A stretch of 20,034 bases of DNA from Phoronis ovalis (GCA_028565635.1 JAOXYB010008456.1:1-20034), one strand, 5' to 3'; shown: positions 9,621 through 19,160, counted from the stretch's first letter. Made by a program: numbers and translations. The notes: generated by a model from the letters alone, not told the origin.

Positions 9621-12600
9621 ATGGCGGGAAATGAAGGTGAAACAGAAGTTTCCCAAACTGATGAAAGTTCTGAAAAATCTGAACGTTTATCCAAGTTTCC
9701 TCTCTCCAGAGTGAAAAATATTATGAAACTGGATCCTGATATTACGTTAGCAAGCCAAGAAGCTGTATTCCTTATTAGCAAGGCCACGGTTAGTAACTAC
9801 TCATTTTCAAATCTGCCATCATTTTGCAATTGCAAATGAAAATACATATTATTATTATTATTATTAATTATTATCTAGGTATCGATGTTGCCTGTTGTAT
9901 TGGACAAAAATACATTAAGATCGTAGTGTTATTGAGTATCTTATGGATGATTTCTCAGTCAAACTCAAAGTTGTGAACGCAGGAAGCTGAAACAAATGAT
10001 CCATAACTTAGGCTTAAAGTCTTAAGCATTTATATAGAGGGTATAGTCCTGGTTCTAGTCCTGCAAGCATGACCCTACTATGGACAGCCTACGGCTTGTC
10101 TGTAGGGTCATGACCGTTTCGTATCTCAGACCAGCCGATCAGTTCTACTAGCCTTCATGCATGCGCAATATAGCATAATATCCATACCATGGATGAACAA
10201 ACCTTCAAGAGCGCATTTTGGATTTTATGCTGATATGCTGTTGAATCTTTGATTAAGTTATCTGGATACGGTGGTATAAGAATCGGAGTAGTCAAGGAAT
10301 TTATTAGGAAAGTAAGTGTTTTTAAACTTCGGCTGGTCTGAGATACGAGGCGGTCATGACCCTACAGATCGACAAGCCGTAGGCTGTACATAGTAGGGTC
10401 ATGCTTGCAGGACTATCCTGGTTCATGATGTTCTGCACTAGCTCTTGATAATCTGACTAATTGTGAGCTGTGCAAACAGTCATGGAAACTTACATAGCCA
10501 ATTACAGTGAAAGTGCCCAAACTTGGAAATGTGTGTAATTCCTACCGAATCAGTTCATACATCAGTGTCCAGATACTCTCTGATTATCCAACTTCAACTA
10601 CTCCCTTCACCATTTGAAACTCCTGAATTCAGTTTTTACCATGCAGTAAGCTTGTTTTGCCCTGGCGCACAGCTCACAAGTCAGATTATTAAGAGCTAGA
10701 GCAGAACGTCATGAACCAGGACTATATAGAGGGGAGTGTATGGTACCCCCACAGATCACCATTCACCACTTAAAAAAAAGTAAATTCACCATTCATTAGC
10801 AATTTTTGTACCTAATTCATGTTCACCAGTAAATAGTGCTATTCACCATTCACCACAGTTTTCAAAAACAATTCACCAAGAAATCAATTCACATACTCAT
10901 AATTTTTTTAGGAGGGAGATTTTTGTAGCTTGAGTGAGGAGTGGGATTGAGGCCTTGGTTAAACGAGGAGGTGGATGCGGGAGGAGGGTCGTTCCTTTAG
11001 ACATGGGGAGTCAAAGGGGCCTCCCTCGGAAAATTTTGGATTTTTATATGCTTTTTCTTGTTCTCTGATGATACCCTTTTTGGGCATAATTTGAACTTTG
11101 ATTGTTTCCAAACAAAAAGTGTTAATTTTATATGCAATATCTTAATAAGTTGATACATTTTAATTAGGGAACCTAGCTGTCTCTGTTTAATATTCTTGGT
11201 CTTTCAAAACAGAGACATGACAAAAATTTGACAATAAAAGACTACCCAATTATTGGAAAGGTACGATGTGTAATCTATCTGTATCATTGCTCCCAGCAGC
11301 CACTGTATAACAAAAAACCCAGATATATGGCCCTTGATATCGCAAAAGCCGCTGGTCTTAAAAGCATGGTTACAAGGTAGAGCGAAGGTAAAACATTTTC
11401 TGTTTATCAACTATTCTTTGTTCGCGTGTATATATTTTATTCACCATTCATACCTGAACTTGTCATATTTTCACGCTTTAAAATCTCAGTCATTCACCGT
11501 TCACGTGGAAGAACTCGTTCACAATTCACCAGCTAATTTCAACTGCTTTCACCATTCACCATCGAAAAAACCCAGCCCATTCATCGTTCACGTAAAAAGT
11601 ATACCCTCCCCTCTATATATCCTCAAGTGAGAAAAAAATTTGTTGATAAAAATGAAACAAATATTAAATTCAAAGAACCCAATTGTCCGAATACAGTATT
11701 TTGGCCATTTGACAATGATGAGTTGGCGAGTTGTAATACTCATGCAGGTGAATGTTTATTCTTTTAGGAACTATTTGTATCGAATATATCTAAAGAAGCA
11801 TGCCATTATACTTCACAAGGAAAGCGAAAAACTGTGCAAAGAAAGGATTTGAGTTAGTAAAATTTTAAAACTTTATCAATTTCTTTGTGGTTTGTACCAT
11901 ATAAATAATGTGAAGACAAGTCGTTAAGAACTAGTCAGTTGCATAGAATGCACATTCATGTATTCTCAAAGTAACTCTACAAAATACAAGAATCCATATG
12001 AACAGATGAACTTTCGTTTTACTAATTAAAAGTTAAAATAATCTGTAAAATTACCACTAATTAAAGTGAAGAAGTGTATTTCAAGCAGGTGGTACGTTTA
12101 TAGTGCCATTACCCTATTCTGCAGCTACTATACTACTATGGTACATTATTTAACTAAGTTTGTTTGTAATAGAATGATGCAAACTTTCTTTCAGATAATG
12201 TGATTGATGGTGTAGATGAATTGGCTTTTCTTGAAGGTAAGTTATAATGTGATGGATGGTGTTACAAATATTTCCTCTATGATAGTAGTGAAAGCCCTCA
12301 TGCCTTCTGTATTGTTATAATGGCTGCAGGAAAGGTTTAATACTGTTGAACAACCTTTAATTAATTCTTATAATTAACCTCATAAAAGCCAAATTTTGAA
12401 GCTTCCAGCTTTAACATGTAATGAATTTGAGGAATTCTACGTTTAATTAGGCTAACACTCAGGATTGTTACACTAATTTTCTTGCTTGTATATTTCATAT
12501 GAATAAAACTTTATTAGCATAATTTGTGTAAGAGCTCGTCTCTGAAAGTGGAGCATTTTAATGATGCTATTTTTGAATGTGTTCCAGAACCTTAATTTCC

Positions 12601-12780
12601 TCTTTCATTTGTCAATTCTTAGTTGTTTTTATTCTGCAATAGTTTACACCATTTGTTTGTTGGTGGTATCAAAAATTATGTGTTGAAGTTAAAAATGTTC
12701 AACATGATATGGGTATGTGTATTACAAGCTAGTTACAATAAAGTTTCTGTTTCTTTTTTGTAGGGACATTAGACTCATGA
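9621..12780 (+). CDS. POLE4: DNA polymerase epsilon subunit 4, 4 exons, complete
   Basis: POLE4 is a small histone-fold subunit that pairs with POLE3 in the leading-strand DNA polymerase epsilon holoenzyme, in the nucleus, and helps handle H3-H4. Exons: 9621-9788, 11768-11852, 12195-12236 and 12764-12780, giving 312 nt and 103 residues. Introns are GT-AG; donors are GTTAGT, GTTAGT and GTAAGT. An acidic N-terminal tail (1-20) precedes the histone fold: RLSKFPLSRVKNIMK (22-36), DPDITLASQEAVFLISKAT (38-56), ELFV (57-60), QGKRKTVQRKDL (73-84) and DELAFLEGTLDS (92-103). These match the vertebrate order, including the C-terminal FLEGTLD. Human POLE4 is slightly longer (117) because of its N-terminal tail. 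The usual Asp after RKDL is Asn85 here, at the exon 2/3 junction. Intron 1 (about 2 kb) is swollen by nested foldback elements. The protein is intact and probably functional. Confidence 0.94.
9623..9631 (-). promoter_or_regulatory. E2F-type site overlapping the POLE4 start codon
   Basis: GGCGGGAAA on the plus strand is TTTCCCGCC on the minus strand, a perfect match to the E2F consensus TTTSSCGC. It covers codons 1-4 of POLE4. The same stretch, AAATGGCGGG, also resembles a YY1 site. Replication genes are classic E2F targets in animals, so the placement fits, but a 9-mer inside coding sequence could be chance. Confidence 0.4.
9847..9870 (+). repeat. (ATT)n microsatellite
   Basis: About seven ATT/TTA repeats with one interruption, just inside intron 1 of POLE4. 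Confidence 0.7.
10044..10724. mobile_element. Middle foldback element, TIR TAGTCCTGGTTC
   Basis: The left arm (10044-10055 continuing at 10425-10475 after the inner insertion) is the inverse of 10667-10724, about 60 bp of inverted repeat. Recognisable segments are TAGTCCTGGTTCATGA, AGCTCTTRATAATCTGACT and GTGAGCTGTGC. A copy of TATAGAGGG lies on each side (10033-10041 and 10725-10733), consistent with a 9-bp target duplication apart from two extra bases (TA) on the left. Without the inner element it is about 312 bp. It has no coding capacity. Its terminal 8 bp, TAGTCCTG, equal those of the inner element. Confidence 0.7.
10056..10415. mobile_element. Inner foldback element, 360 bp, flanked by a 9-bp target duplication
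   Basis: Long inverted arms at 10056-10138 and 10329-10415 are nearly identical. They start TAGTCCTGCAAGCATGACCC and run to CTCAGACCAGCCGA, with one 4-base indel. Perfect 9-bp direct copies of TCCTGGTTC flank it (10047-10055 and 10416-10424). Each arm also contains its own small inverted repeat (CATGACCCTAC / GTAGGGTCATG). The ~190-bp centre has no open frame of note. A 9-bp duplication with long inverted repeats fits MULE (Mutator-like) elements best; Merlin or other groups are not excluded. It is inserted 12 bases into the end of the middle element. Confidence 0.85.
10756..10894 (+). repeat. ATTCACC motif cluster, left
   Basis: Several ATTCACCATTCACC-type copies and variants (TTCACCAG, ATTCACCA, AATTCAC) fall in about 140 bp near the left end of the outer foldback element, all on the plus strand. 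They could be transposase-binding repeats or a decayed satellite. Confidence 0.65.
11438..11592 (+). repeat. ATTCACC motif cluster, right
   Basis: The same motif family as at 10756-10894 recurs here in the same orientation (ATTCACCATTCA, CATTCACCGTTCACG, ACAATTCACCAG, TTTCACCATTCACC, TTCATCGTTCACG). Same-strand copies at both ends are unusual for an element with inverted termini. The plus-strand ORF at 11334-11630 is read-through of this cluster. Confidence 0.65.
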
Positions 12781-13946
12781 AGCTAAATGTAGCTCAAGTT
12801 CTACACACTGAATAATGTATAAGATGGATATGAAAGGCATAATTTAAATTTCAGATATAGATAGCTGTAAGCTGTGTAACTTATATTGGAAATTTTAAGC
12901 CATTCGCAAAAACTTTCAAGACATACTGTTTGTAACAAGTAAACTGCATATGATGAAAGATTTGGATTACTTCTTGCTGTTAAGATTTAAAAGTGGTTTG
13001 ACCTGATTGAGAGGCACACCATACATACACTCGACTCTCATGCATGTGTTGCACAATCCAAGTAAAACCAAATGGCAAAAGCTATACAACTCCATTATTT
13101 TATTAAAATAAGTTTAAATGAGAGGAATGTTCTAATGTAGCATCTATCATCTGAGTTATTATAGATTGTATCTTAAAAGGTACAGATGTCACTTTTATTA
13201 CAGTCAATGATTTGTCCTTTGAATCACCTGTGCCGGCAAATTCAAGAACACAACCACAAATAAAACACATAATTTTGTTACTATCATATTTAATCAGTCC
13301 TATAATGATACTAGAATACAAAACCCAATAAAACTCACCATTGTCCAAATATACTGAACAAACAAGTACAAGGTGTGTACACACACATCATAATCAAGAT
13401 ATTACACAAACATCTATGCAGTACCTGTACATTAGGCATAAAAGACTGAAGAACAGATAATTAAAAGAAAATGGGAGTACAAAAGTTTCTGCCCTAGAAA
13501 TTTTAACCACTTTCTCCTCACCCCCATAATTAAGATTAACTTGTCCATAAAATGTACTGTTTTCCACCTCCATCCCACTGTAATTGTAACTTTACATAGC
13601 CCCATTCCCCCAAATTTTTAGGCACCTCAGTAATTTTCAATGGAACAGACCGAACCACATTTGAAAATATAGTTGACAATATTATTGCTCACAACTTTCG
13701 TTTTTTGCTTCAGGTAAACATTAATCTATGCATAAACAAAAGTAGTGGTTTGAATGTGATGCGGGTATCCTTTAGTTTTGGTGTTACATCATTCGTGCTT
13801 GATGTTCTACCCCCTGCCATGGTGTTAATATCATCAGTGTCCAATTTCATTTACGTTTACTCTAACAGTCTTATAATCAGATTTAACTTTCTCTATCTAT
13901 TCCAGTTATCAAGCCATGGAATTAACACTTTATCTGGGTAATACTT
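12781..13946. other. Non-coding: POLE4 3' untranslated region and convergent spacer
   Basis: After the POLE4 stop there is no further plus-strand exon. TTTTATTAAAATAA at 13098-13111 carries ATTAAA on the plus strand (13102-13107) and AATAAA on the minus strand (13104-13099), a possible POLE4 poly(A) site. A 93-codon minus ORF at 13103-13384 begins in AT-rich sequence and has no recognisable domain; I do not call it a gene. Confidence 0.4.
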
Positions 13947-14108
13947 TTAGAAAGAAACTGTCCGAAAGACTTCATCAAAGTCATTGTCTATACTTTCTAA
14001 ATTTTTGGCATCTTGACCTGCACTGGCAGTCGTAGAAATCAAGATTGATGATTTTGTGCTCTTCTTTTGAGGACTGCTAGTACCCTGGACATTACTTAAT
14101 GTCTTCAT
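13947..14108 (-). CDS. Possible small ORF or terminal exon, 53 codons, unknown
   Basis: The minus strand from ATG 14108 to TAA 13947 encodes a Ser/Thr/Lys-rich stretch (SSPQKKSTKSSILIS) followed by an acidic tail NLESIDNDFDEVF and RTVSF. The composition looks like a real disordered C-terminus rather than random AT-rich translation. Candidate acceptors lie inside it (TGTCCAG before GGTACT, and CTAGCAG before TCCTC), so it could be a last exon. It lies about 1.5 kb beyond the stop of the unknown minus-strand gene at 15587, with a good poly(A) hexamer between, so it would be a separate transcript or an alternative end. I recognise no family, and no other exon was found to join to it. Confidence 0.25.
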   Translation of the reverse strand: MKTLSNVQGTSSPQKKSTKSSILISTTASAGQDAKNLESIDNDFDEVFRTVSF

Positions 14109-15482
14109 ATTCCAGATTAGACGTGTTTATCAGCAATAAATATCACTAAAATACTATCCTGCAGATTTTCAAACTCAAACGCTACCATATTATTGGGGCA
14201 GGCGTAGTAGTGCAAGTATTTGAGACATACATTTGCCATATAATTAGCACATGTGAAGGCATTTCTATTGCCCCTAATACAATCACCCCTAATGCATTAT
14301 CTAGGGAACCAGAGCTTGGGACACCTTACATATATATGTATTTTCAATAGTGGAAACTTTCCTATGACCTACCGTATATATAAAAATATGGAACAATTAT
14401 GAGTTAAGAAATTAAAACTGAGCAACCAACATATGTTCACAAAAAAACAATTTCTTACTTTTAACACAAAGTTGATTAATAACATGATTTTGAAGACGAG
14501 AAGTTGAGCCTGTACGACAAAAGTTAGGACAACTACAGCAAGAGACACAATTTGTTCACAATTATTCAAGTTTCATGGTATGATTTTCTGCAGCTCTAAA
14601 CATTACATAATAATATCGAGCATTTAGTTCTAAAATCTGCATACATATTTTAAAGTTCCATGTCCCATACATCTTTAAAACACCATTGTACTTTGGTAAC
14701 ATTTTTGAAAATCACCAAGCCAGTATAGAAATGGCTAATAAGAAATTTGTGTCTTTTTCTGCAATATCTTTTCTGGTGACAGGTACCACAAAAACCACTG
14801 GTATTCAAATAAACAATTACTTTACATAACAATTATACACATACATCTCTTTTTCTGCCACAGAAAAGTTAACAGAAAGTGTACTACAATAGCTTCCCAC
14901 CAAACCTTATTCAGAATGAATTTCAAAAATCTTATAATCCTATCAAAGCTGTTTAACAAAGGATTTAATTAAATACAAGAATAAAGTAATCTGACTATGT
15001 AGTTTAAACCAAACACGATGAATGTAATATGTGCCCAAAATGTCAGCAAAAATATAGATCTGTGATATATGAGGCACATACAGTGTTCAGTAAAAACACA
15101 GGACACATCACGAAGTTTAAAACTAATTTCAAATTTTTAAATCAACTCCATTTGGCAAATACACTTGCGACTAGTAGAACAAGCCATGTCCCTGTCACAA
15201 GACCTGTGCCTGAGCTTCGGGTTTCAACAAATGACAAAACAGCCAACTACTTTCCTACATGAAACTTCATGGCAAGAATAATTAAGTGCACTACAATGAA
15301 TCAATTTTTTTGAAATCATACAACTGTTTCTTTCTTCATCAGCGCAGTATTGGAAGATTTTACTTTCCCCATCACACCCAGAGTTTATAATCACTTATAA
15401 GGATGTTAAAAAAATTAACTTTAACTTTCAGCTTTGTTGGTTCTGTATTTGATTAATTAATCTCAACAGAAAAATTCTAATA
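14109..15482. other. Non-coding, nothing recognised
   Basis: AT-rich sequence with short open stretches on both strands but no convincing exon, repeat structure or RNA gene. A cysteine-rich open stretch on the minus strand (about 15390-15220) has a stop directly before it and no early ATG. Confidence 0.4.
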
Positions 15483-15488
15483 TTTATT
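15483..15488 (-). terminator. Candidate poly(A) signal (AATAAA) for the unknown minus-strand gene
   Basis: TTTATT on the plus strand gives AATAAA on the minus strand, about 100 bases after the TAG at 15589-15587. Distance and orientation suit the 3' end of that gene. Confidence 0.45.
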
Positions 15489-15586
15489 TAGGGAAAAAAA
15501 AGCTAGGAGATTTCTGCCTTATCAAGGAAAATTCAAAACAAAACTTTCGTAGTGCCTTATTTAGCTTCAATTGCTTATGAATTATT

Positions 15587-16155
15587 CTAATGCCTCTTCT
15601 TCCCCTTGCGCTTTTTCTTTGTAGACTGATTTGTGTTGGATCTGTTGTCATGTTGAGATGGTTGTGGACGTTCAGAAGTGCCATGGAACAAACTATTGAG
15701 AAAGTCTTCTAATTCTGCCTCACTAAAAATTGAAACAAAATATAAATGAACACATCTTGATACATGATTGTCAAGGGTCACATTGATAAGCAGTCCCTCT
15801 GCAATGCTGATACTATTTGTATCACAGGTAAATTAATTGAGCTCAATGTTTTTCTAGATGTATTCTTTTCTTCTACCAAAACTGCTTCAGACACTGTCTG
15901 GATTCAGAAATAGCTTACAAAAAGAAGTGGTTGGTGATTAAATTACTGCTAGTGTCGTTCAATATTACAGCAGTCAGATCACAAGACACTTAAGATGTGT
16001 CCGACAAGTTGGACACTACGTTTCTATAGCAGTGTCTCTCAGCATTAAAATACTGACCTTGATCGTCCAGAATGTGCAGGTCGTCGTGAACTGTTTGTCT
16101 GAATACGTAAAGCTACGGTATGAGAGTTGGCAGCAACATGCTTGAAGTTCTCCGT
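15587..16155 (-). CDS. Unrecognised gene, last two coding exons (C-terminal 77 residues)
   Basis: Minus-strand exons 16155-16058 and 15722-15587 join at GT-AG sites (acceptor TCATATTACAG, donor GTCAGTA, acceptor CAATTTTTAG), with the split Ser codon kept in frame, and end at TAG. Visible protein: TENFKHVAANSHTVALRIQT, then an Arg/Ser-rich link (SSRRPAHSGRS), then an acidic, probably helical segment SEAELEDFLNSLFHG, a polar linker, and a strongly basic end TKKKRKGKKRH that looks like a nuclear or nucleolar localisation signal. I recognise no named family. Exons further upstream are not found between 16156 and 16554; they may lie past the retrotransposon or outside the window. It converges on POLE4. 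The reading frame assumes the upstream exon starts in phase 0, the only frame that joins without a stop. Confidence 0.7.
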
Positions 16156-16554
16156 CTGTAATATGACACAACATAGTATTAGCTGAGGCTGTCAGATTTC
16201 AAATAATTATAATACTGCGCCACAGATTCCAAGAAATCTATGAACAAAATAAGTACTAATCCTACTGTGTAAATGCAGCTTGTATTTCTGTCTTAAACTT
16301 TGTATTAATGTTGGTTGCATTAGTTATAAATTGAAAGTCAGAATTACATAATTAATATTCAGGACAATAAAGGTTCTGTTATCAGTCTAGACCCACTTGG
16401 GTCCATATAAAGTACATGTAAGCACAAATACATTCCTCAAGATTTGCCATGCAATATCAAGCTACAAATAAGACCATTTCTAATTGCACTTTCCCTTGTT
16501 CATCATATCACCATTCATACAAATTAAAATTGTTTATTTTATTCATATTGACAA
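16156..16554. other. Intron or upstream sequence of the unknown gene
   Basis: No exon seen. A short palindrome, GACCCACTTGGGTC, lies near 16390. The 3' boundary is the start of the gypsy-like element. Confidence 0.4.
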
Positions 16555-16574
16555 TGTCATGATACAATGTAAAT

Positions 16575-17540
16575 TATAAAGCATTTTTATTGGCCTGGTA
16601 TTTATGGTGATGTAGCACGTTATTGTCAGTCCTGTGATATTTGTCAGAAAACAGTACATAAGGGAAGAGTAATTAAAGCCCCTTTAGGATGCCAATAATT
16701 GACATACCTCTTTTGAAAATAGCATGTGATATTGTGGGTCCTATTTTTTCTTCTACAGATAAAGGGAATAGATATATTCTAACTATTATTGGCTATGCGA
16801 CAAGGTATCCAGATTCTGTAGCTTTGAAAAACATTGACACTGAATCAGTGGTTGAGGCATTAGTTAGCATGTTTTCCAGCGTAGACATTCCACAACAGCT
16901 TCTTACTGGTAATGGTTCTCAATCCACCGGAGAGATGATAAAAGAAGTAGCTGGACTATTATCTATTAAGCAGTTATTTCTAGTGTTTACCATGCTCAAT
17001 TTAATGGATTAGTAGAGAGTTCAGGGTACGTTAAAACAAATGCTAAAAGGCTTTGTAATGAACGACCTAAAGATTGGGATAGGTATCTACTATCACTATT
17101 ATTCGTTTACAGGGAAGTTCCCCAGGATTCATTAGGTTTTAGTCCATTCGAATTGCTTTATGGCAGAACTGAGAAGGCCATTGTCTATCTTGAAATAATT
17201 ATGGACCAAAGAAAGTATTAACGAGGATGTTAAAACCACCTATGAATATGTTTTTCAATTGAGGGATAGAATAGAACGAACTTGTGAATTAGCAAATAAT
17301 TGTTTATCCGAAGCTCAGAAAAAACAGCATTTATTAAGGATTTTTAACAGAAAGGCTAGAAACAAATATGTGAATGTTATTGACAAAGTACTAGTTAAGC
17401 TATCCATGGATAACAATAAACTATTGATGTCCTAGAAAGGTCCGTATTCTATTGTTGTAAAAAAAAGGTTAAACAATTATGTAGTTGAAGTAGGTAAGGG
17501 TATTAGAAAGACTTATCACATTAACATGTTACGCAGGTAA
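16575..17540 (+). pseudogene. Integrase domain of the gypsy-like element, inactive
   Basis: Remains of the zinc-binding end (HFYWPGIYGDVARYCQSC, with DICQ; the CxxC pair kept, the upstream His part lost), a frameshift near 16690, then the catalytic core. The first acidic residue is in ACDIVGPI. The second is replaced by glycine (LLTGNGSQS where LLTDNGSQF is usual). The glutamate is kept in GLVES. A gypsy-specific GPY/F module follows (KGPYSIVVKKRL, YHINMLRR), ending near 17538. The core is open at 16689-17012 and then shifts frame. The second-position change alone would abolish strand transfer. Confidence 0.85.
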
Positions 17541-17639
17541 CTAGAAAGATCCAAGGAATATAGCAACATGGTATTGTCGCTATCTGATGAAAATGAAATA
17601 ACGATATCATTGATACTAATGAAGTCTTTCCACCAGATA

Positions 17640-18600
17640 ATGAATTTAGTGCTAATGAAGTTTTATCAGATAACTTGTTAGGTGCTGATTTAGGTCCATA
17701 TGTAGATTGTCACATATCTCCTAATTTATCAGTAGAGCAACGGAAAGAATTCGACTTATTGTTGACAGAATATGCTGATATTTTTTCTAACAAACAAGGA
17801 GTTACTAATATTGTTAAGCATTCTATAAAGTTGTCTTCATCAAAACCTATAAGGAGTAAACCTCATCCAAATACCTCAAGCAAAGCTAGAAACAGTTAAA
17901 CGAGAAATTGAAGATATGTTGGAAATTGGTGTTATTGAAAAATCTGTATCTCCATATAGTTAATTGCTAAAAAAATATTCGACAATGAGAGTCTGTTTAG
18001 ATTATCGTTTGATTAATAGAGATACTCTATTTGATGCAGAACTTATGCCAAATCCTGAGGACATATTTGCCAAGTTAAATAATGCTTATTTTTCTAAGCT
18101 TGATTTTTGCAAAGGGTATTATCAAATTTTATTAAGAGATGCGGATAAACCTAAACAGCTTTTGCAACTCCATTTGGATTGTATCAGTTTGTAAGGATGC
18201 CATTTGTGCTGGTAAATTCAGGTGCAACATATAACTGGATGATGCGCAAATTATTTAATTACATAGATAGTTCAGATACTTTTCTGGATGATGTACTAGT
18301 ACATGATGTTTTATGGTTAACACATTTCAAGTCATTAAGAGATACTTTTGAACGTATTAGGAAAGCTAGTTTGACAGCAAAGCCAAAGAAGTGTTATTTC
18401 GGTTTCCCTAGTGTTGATTTTGTTGGTCACATTGAAGGTGAACGTACTGTAAGAACTCGGGAGGACAAAACTAATAAAATTAAGAACGCTCCAGTGCCAG
18501 TACCTACAAGCACGTTCTTTCTTAGGATTAGCAGGATACTATAGAAAGTTTGTTCCTAATTATGCAGAAATAGCTATTCCTCCTACAGATTTAACCAAGA
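17640..18600 (+). pseudogene. Reverse transcriptase domain of the gypsy-like element, inactive
   Basis: After a ~100-bp linker comes an N-terminal lead (LSVEQRKEFDLLLTEYADIF, KPIRSKPHP). Next are REIEDMLEIGVIEKSVSPY, the VCLDYRLIN motif, the FSKLDFCKGYYQI box (first catalytic Asp), VRMPFVLVNSGAT, and FLDDVLVHD, which holds the paired active-site Asp residues. FVGH and RISRIL-type thumb sequence follows. Frames change at about 17880, 17960, 18180 and 18500. The lead between the GPY/F module and the RT is continuous, with no LTR between them, so one element carries both domains in this order. Confidence 0.85.
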
Positions 18601-18960
18601 ACAGGTGTCTGAATAAAATAATTTGCTGATGCTTCAAAGGTGGGTTTAGGTGCGGTGCTTTTTCAGGCGAATGAGAATATGCTCTATACTGTTGCTTACA
18701 TCAGTAAGAAATTGAATGATAGAGAACGTAGTTATTTGGTGCCAGAAAAAGAGTGCATGGCGATTGGGTGGTCAGTTGTAAAATTTCACTGGTATTAATA
18801 TGGTAGACACTTTGTTATCCAAACAGACCATCAACCACAGAAATTTCTTAAAGATGCTAAATTCACAAATGCTCGACGGGCTGTATTTTTGCAGTATAGT
18901 TTTAACTCAGAATATCAAAGGTATTGAGAATGTTTGAGCAGACTATTTAAGTCAAACCTT
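18601..18960 (+). pseudogene. RNase H domain of the gypsy-like element, inactive
   Basis: [35 protein letters not shown] and FVIQTDHQPQKFLKDAKF are clear gypsy RNase H blocks. About 35-40 codons between the RT thumb (about 18600) and FADAS are missing compared with the usual spacing, so the connection domain has been deleted. In-frame stops follow HWY and near 18927. Confidence 0.8.
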
Positions 18961-19117
18961 TTCCTGTGCTGGCAATGAGAAAATGTATCGTGACTGATTA
19001 TTAGGTCATATATAACTGTTATTTTTGTTATAAGTATATTACATAATGCCATGCTAACTGTATAAATATAAATTATATAAATTAGTTAAAACTGAATTTT
19101 AATTTTAGACAGATGCA

Positions 19118-19160
19118 TAATATTATATTATATTATATATATATGTATATCTATATATAT
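19118..19160. repeat. AT-rich simple repeat
   Basis: Runs of TATTA and TATA between the pol remains and the LTR-like sequence. Confidence 0.6.

Larger units (their letters stand above)
10031..11619. mobile_element. Outer foldback DNA element (non-autonomous), host of the nested pair
   Basis: The right end (11600-11619) reads ATACCCTCCCCTCTATATA. Its complement, TATATAGAGGGGAGGGTAT, matches the left end, which is split: TATATAGAGGG at 10031-10041 and, after the nested elements, TATAGAGGGGAGTGTAT from 10725. With the insertions removed it is about 0.9 kb. Terminal inverted repeats are short (about 19 bp). Subterminal regions at both ends are packed with ATTCACC motifs in one orientation. No transposase is present. 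Flanking TA/TATA could be the target duplication, but AT-richness makes this ambiguous. It sits in intron 1 of POLE4. Confidence 0.65.

Noticed and set aside
10056-10415. Inverted repeat as a microRNA or CRISPR-like structure
   Set aside because: The perfect 9-bp flanking duplication and long symmetric arms show a transposable element, and no regular repeat-spacer pattern exists.
11334-11630. 98-codon plus-strand ORF
   Set aside because: It reads through the ATTCACC motif cluster, giving repeated VHS/HSP-like peptides, and has no gene context.
13103-13384. 93-codon minus-strand ORF
   Set aside because: No recognisable domain; hydrophobic, AT-driven composition in its first half; no matching exon partners; it starts in repeat-like ACAC sequence.
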